This document shows positions 6,162-6,238 of a stretch of DNA of 6,238 bases, piece after piece. The DNA is from Nitrosopumilales archaeon. Lineage in GTDB: Archaea; Thermoproteota; Nitrososphaeria; Nitrososphaerales; Nitrososphaeraceae. The DNA lies in the NCBI GenBank assembly GCA_009665115.1, contig WJXE01000241.1, positions 1 through 6,238 of the forward strand, given 5' to 3'. Under the pieces are notes generated by a model. That model did not search any database, was not told where the DNA came from, and saw nothing but the letters and a program-made list of their open reading frames with translations. Both the position numbers and the translations under genes were made by a program. How positions within the stretch are numbered: the stretch's first letter is position 1; each line of letters starts with the position of its first letter.

Positions 6162-6206
6162 TGTTATGCTAACTGTATTCATTCATAGGAAGGGTCCCTC
6201 ATAACA
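6162..6206. repeat. 7-base inverted repeat upstream of ATG 6213
   Basis: TGTTATG (6162-6168) is matched by CATAACA (6200-6206) across a 31-base interval, ending six bases before the ATG at 6213. It could be an operator or a leader stem; short arms make chance a real possibility. The remaining bases between the DUF1059 gene and this site hold no convincing frame or RNA gene. Confidence 0.25.
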
Positions 6207-6212
6207 GCTGTG

Positions 6213-6238
6213 ATGAAAAACAAAGCAGTAGCAAAAGA
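6213..6238 (+). CDS. Possible 5' end of a downstream gene
   Basis: ATG 6213 opens a frame reading MKNKAVAK up to the window edge, preceded in frame by a GTG at 6210. The basic N-terminus would suit the start of a secreted or lipoprotein signal peptide, but the hydrophobic segment needed to confirm this lies beyond the window. No function can be assigned. Confidence 0.3.

Noticed and set aside
1..6238. CRISPR arrays, tRNA or rRNA genes, insertion sequences
   Set aside because: No regularly spaced repeats, cloverleaf-like segments or transposase motifs were found on reading both strands by eye.

Overview
The window looks like a piece of an AT-rich archaeal chromosome, most likely an ammonia-oxidising member of the Nitrososphaeria (Nitrososphaera/Nitrosocosmicus type). 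This is inferred from the DUF1059 protein with an archaeal TATA box placed for leaderless transcription, a histidine-kinase remnant of the kind abundant in soil Thaumarchaeota, small Cys/His-rich proteins, and the absence of Shine-Dalgarno sequences. No phylogenetic test was possible.

Layout. Bases 1-212 hold a possible upstream gene end, archaeal promoter-like boxes and a 16-codon CxxH...CxxH peptide ORF. An intact aldo/keto reductase follows at 213-1229 (+). Bases 1307-2222 are a gene graveyard. They contain a histidine-kinase C-terminus broken by a one-base frameshift, a weak minus-strand remnant, and a plus-strand remnant interrupted by three stop codons. Next come two minus-strand genes: a small protein with two Cys/His clusters (2254-2691) and, upstream of it in the direction of transcription, an 859-residue superfamily 2 helicase of the YprA/MrfA/Hrq1 type (2813-5392). 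The 121-base gap between them carries a palindrome and a repeated 10-mer. Immediately beyond the helicase start lies a metallo-beta-lactamase remnant with an HxHxDH motif (5368-5532, +), then a short minus-strand remnant (5609-5707), then an intact DUF1059 gene (5825-6004, +). The window ends at the possible start of another plus-strand gene.

The helicase and the small Cys-rich protein are flanked on both sides by decayed genes, as expected of an accessory island. The helicase has an extra N-terminal zinc ribbon. Its C-terminal DUF1998-like domain stops exactly where the fourth zinc-binding cysteine of the family is expected. Whether the pair acts together in DNA repair or defence, or is itself beginning to decay, cannot be decided from this sequence alone.
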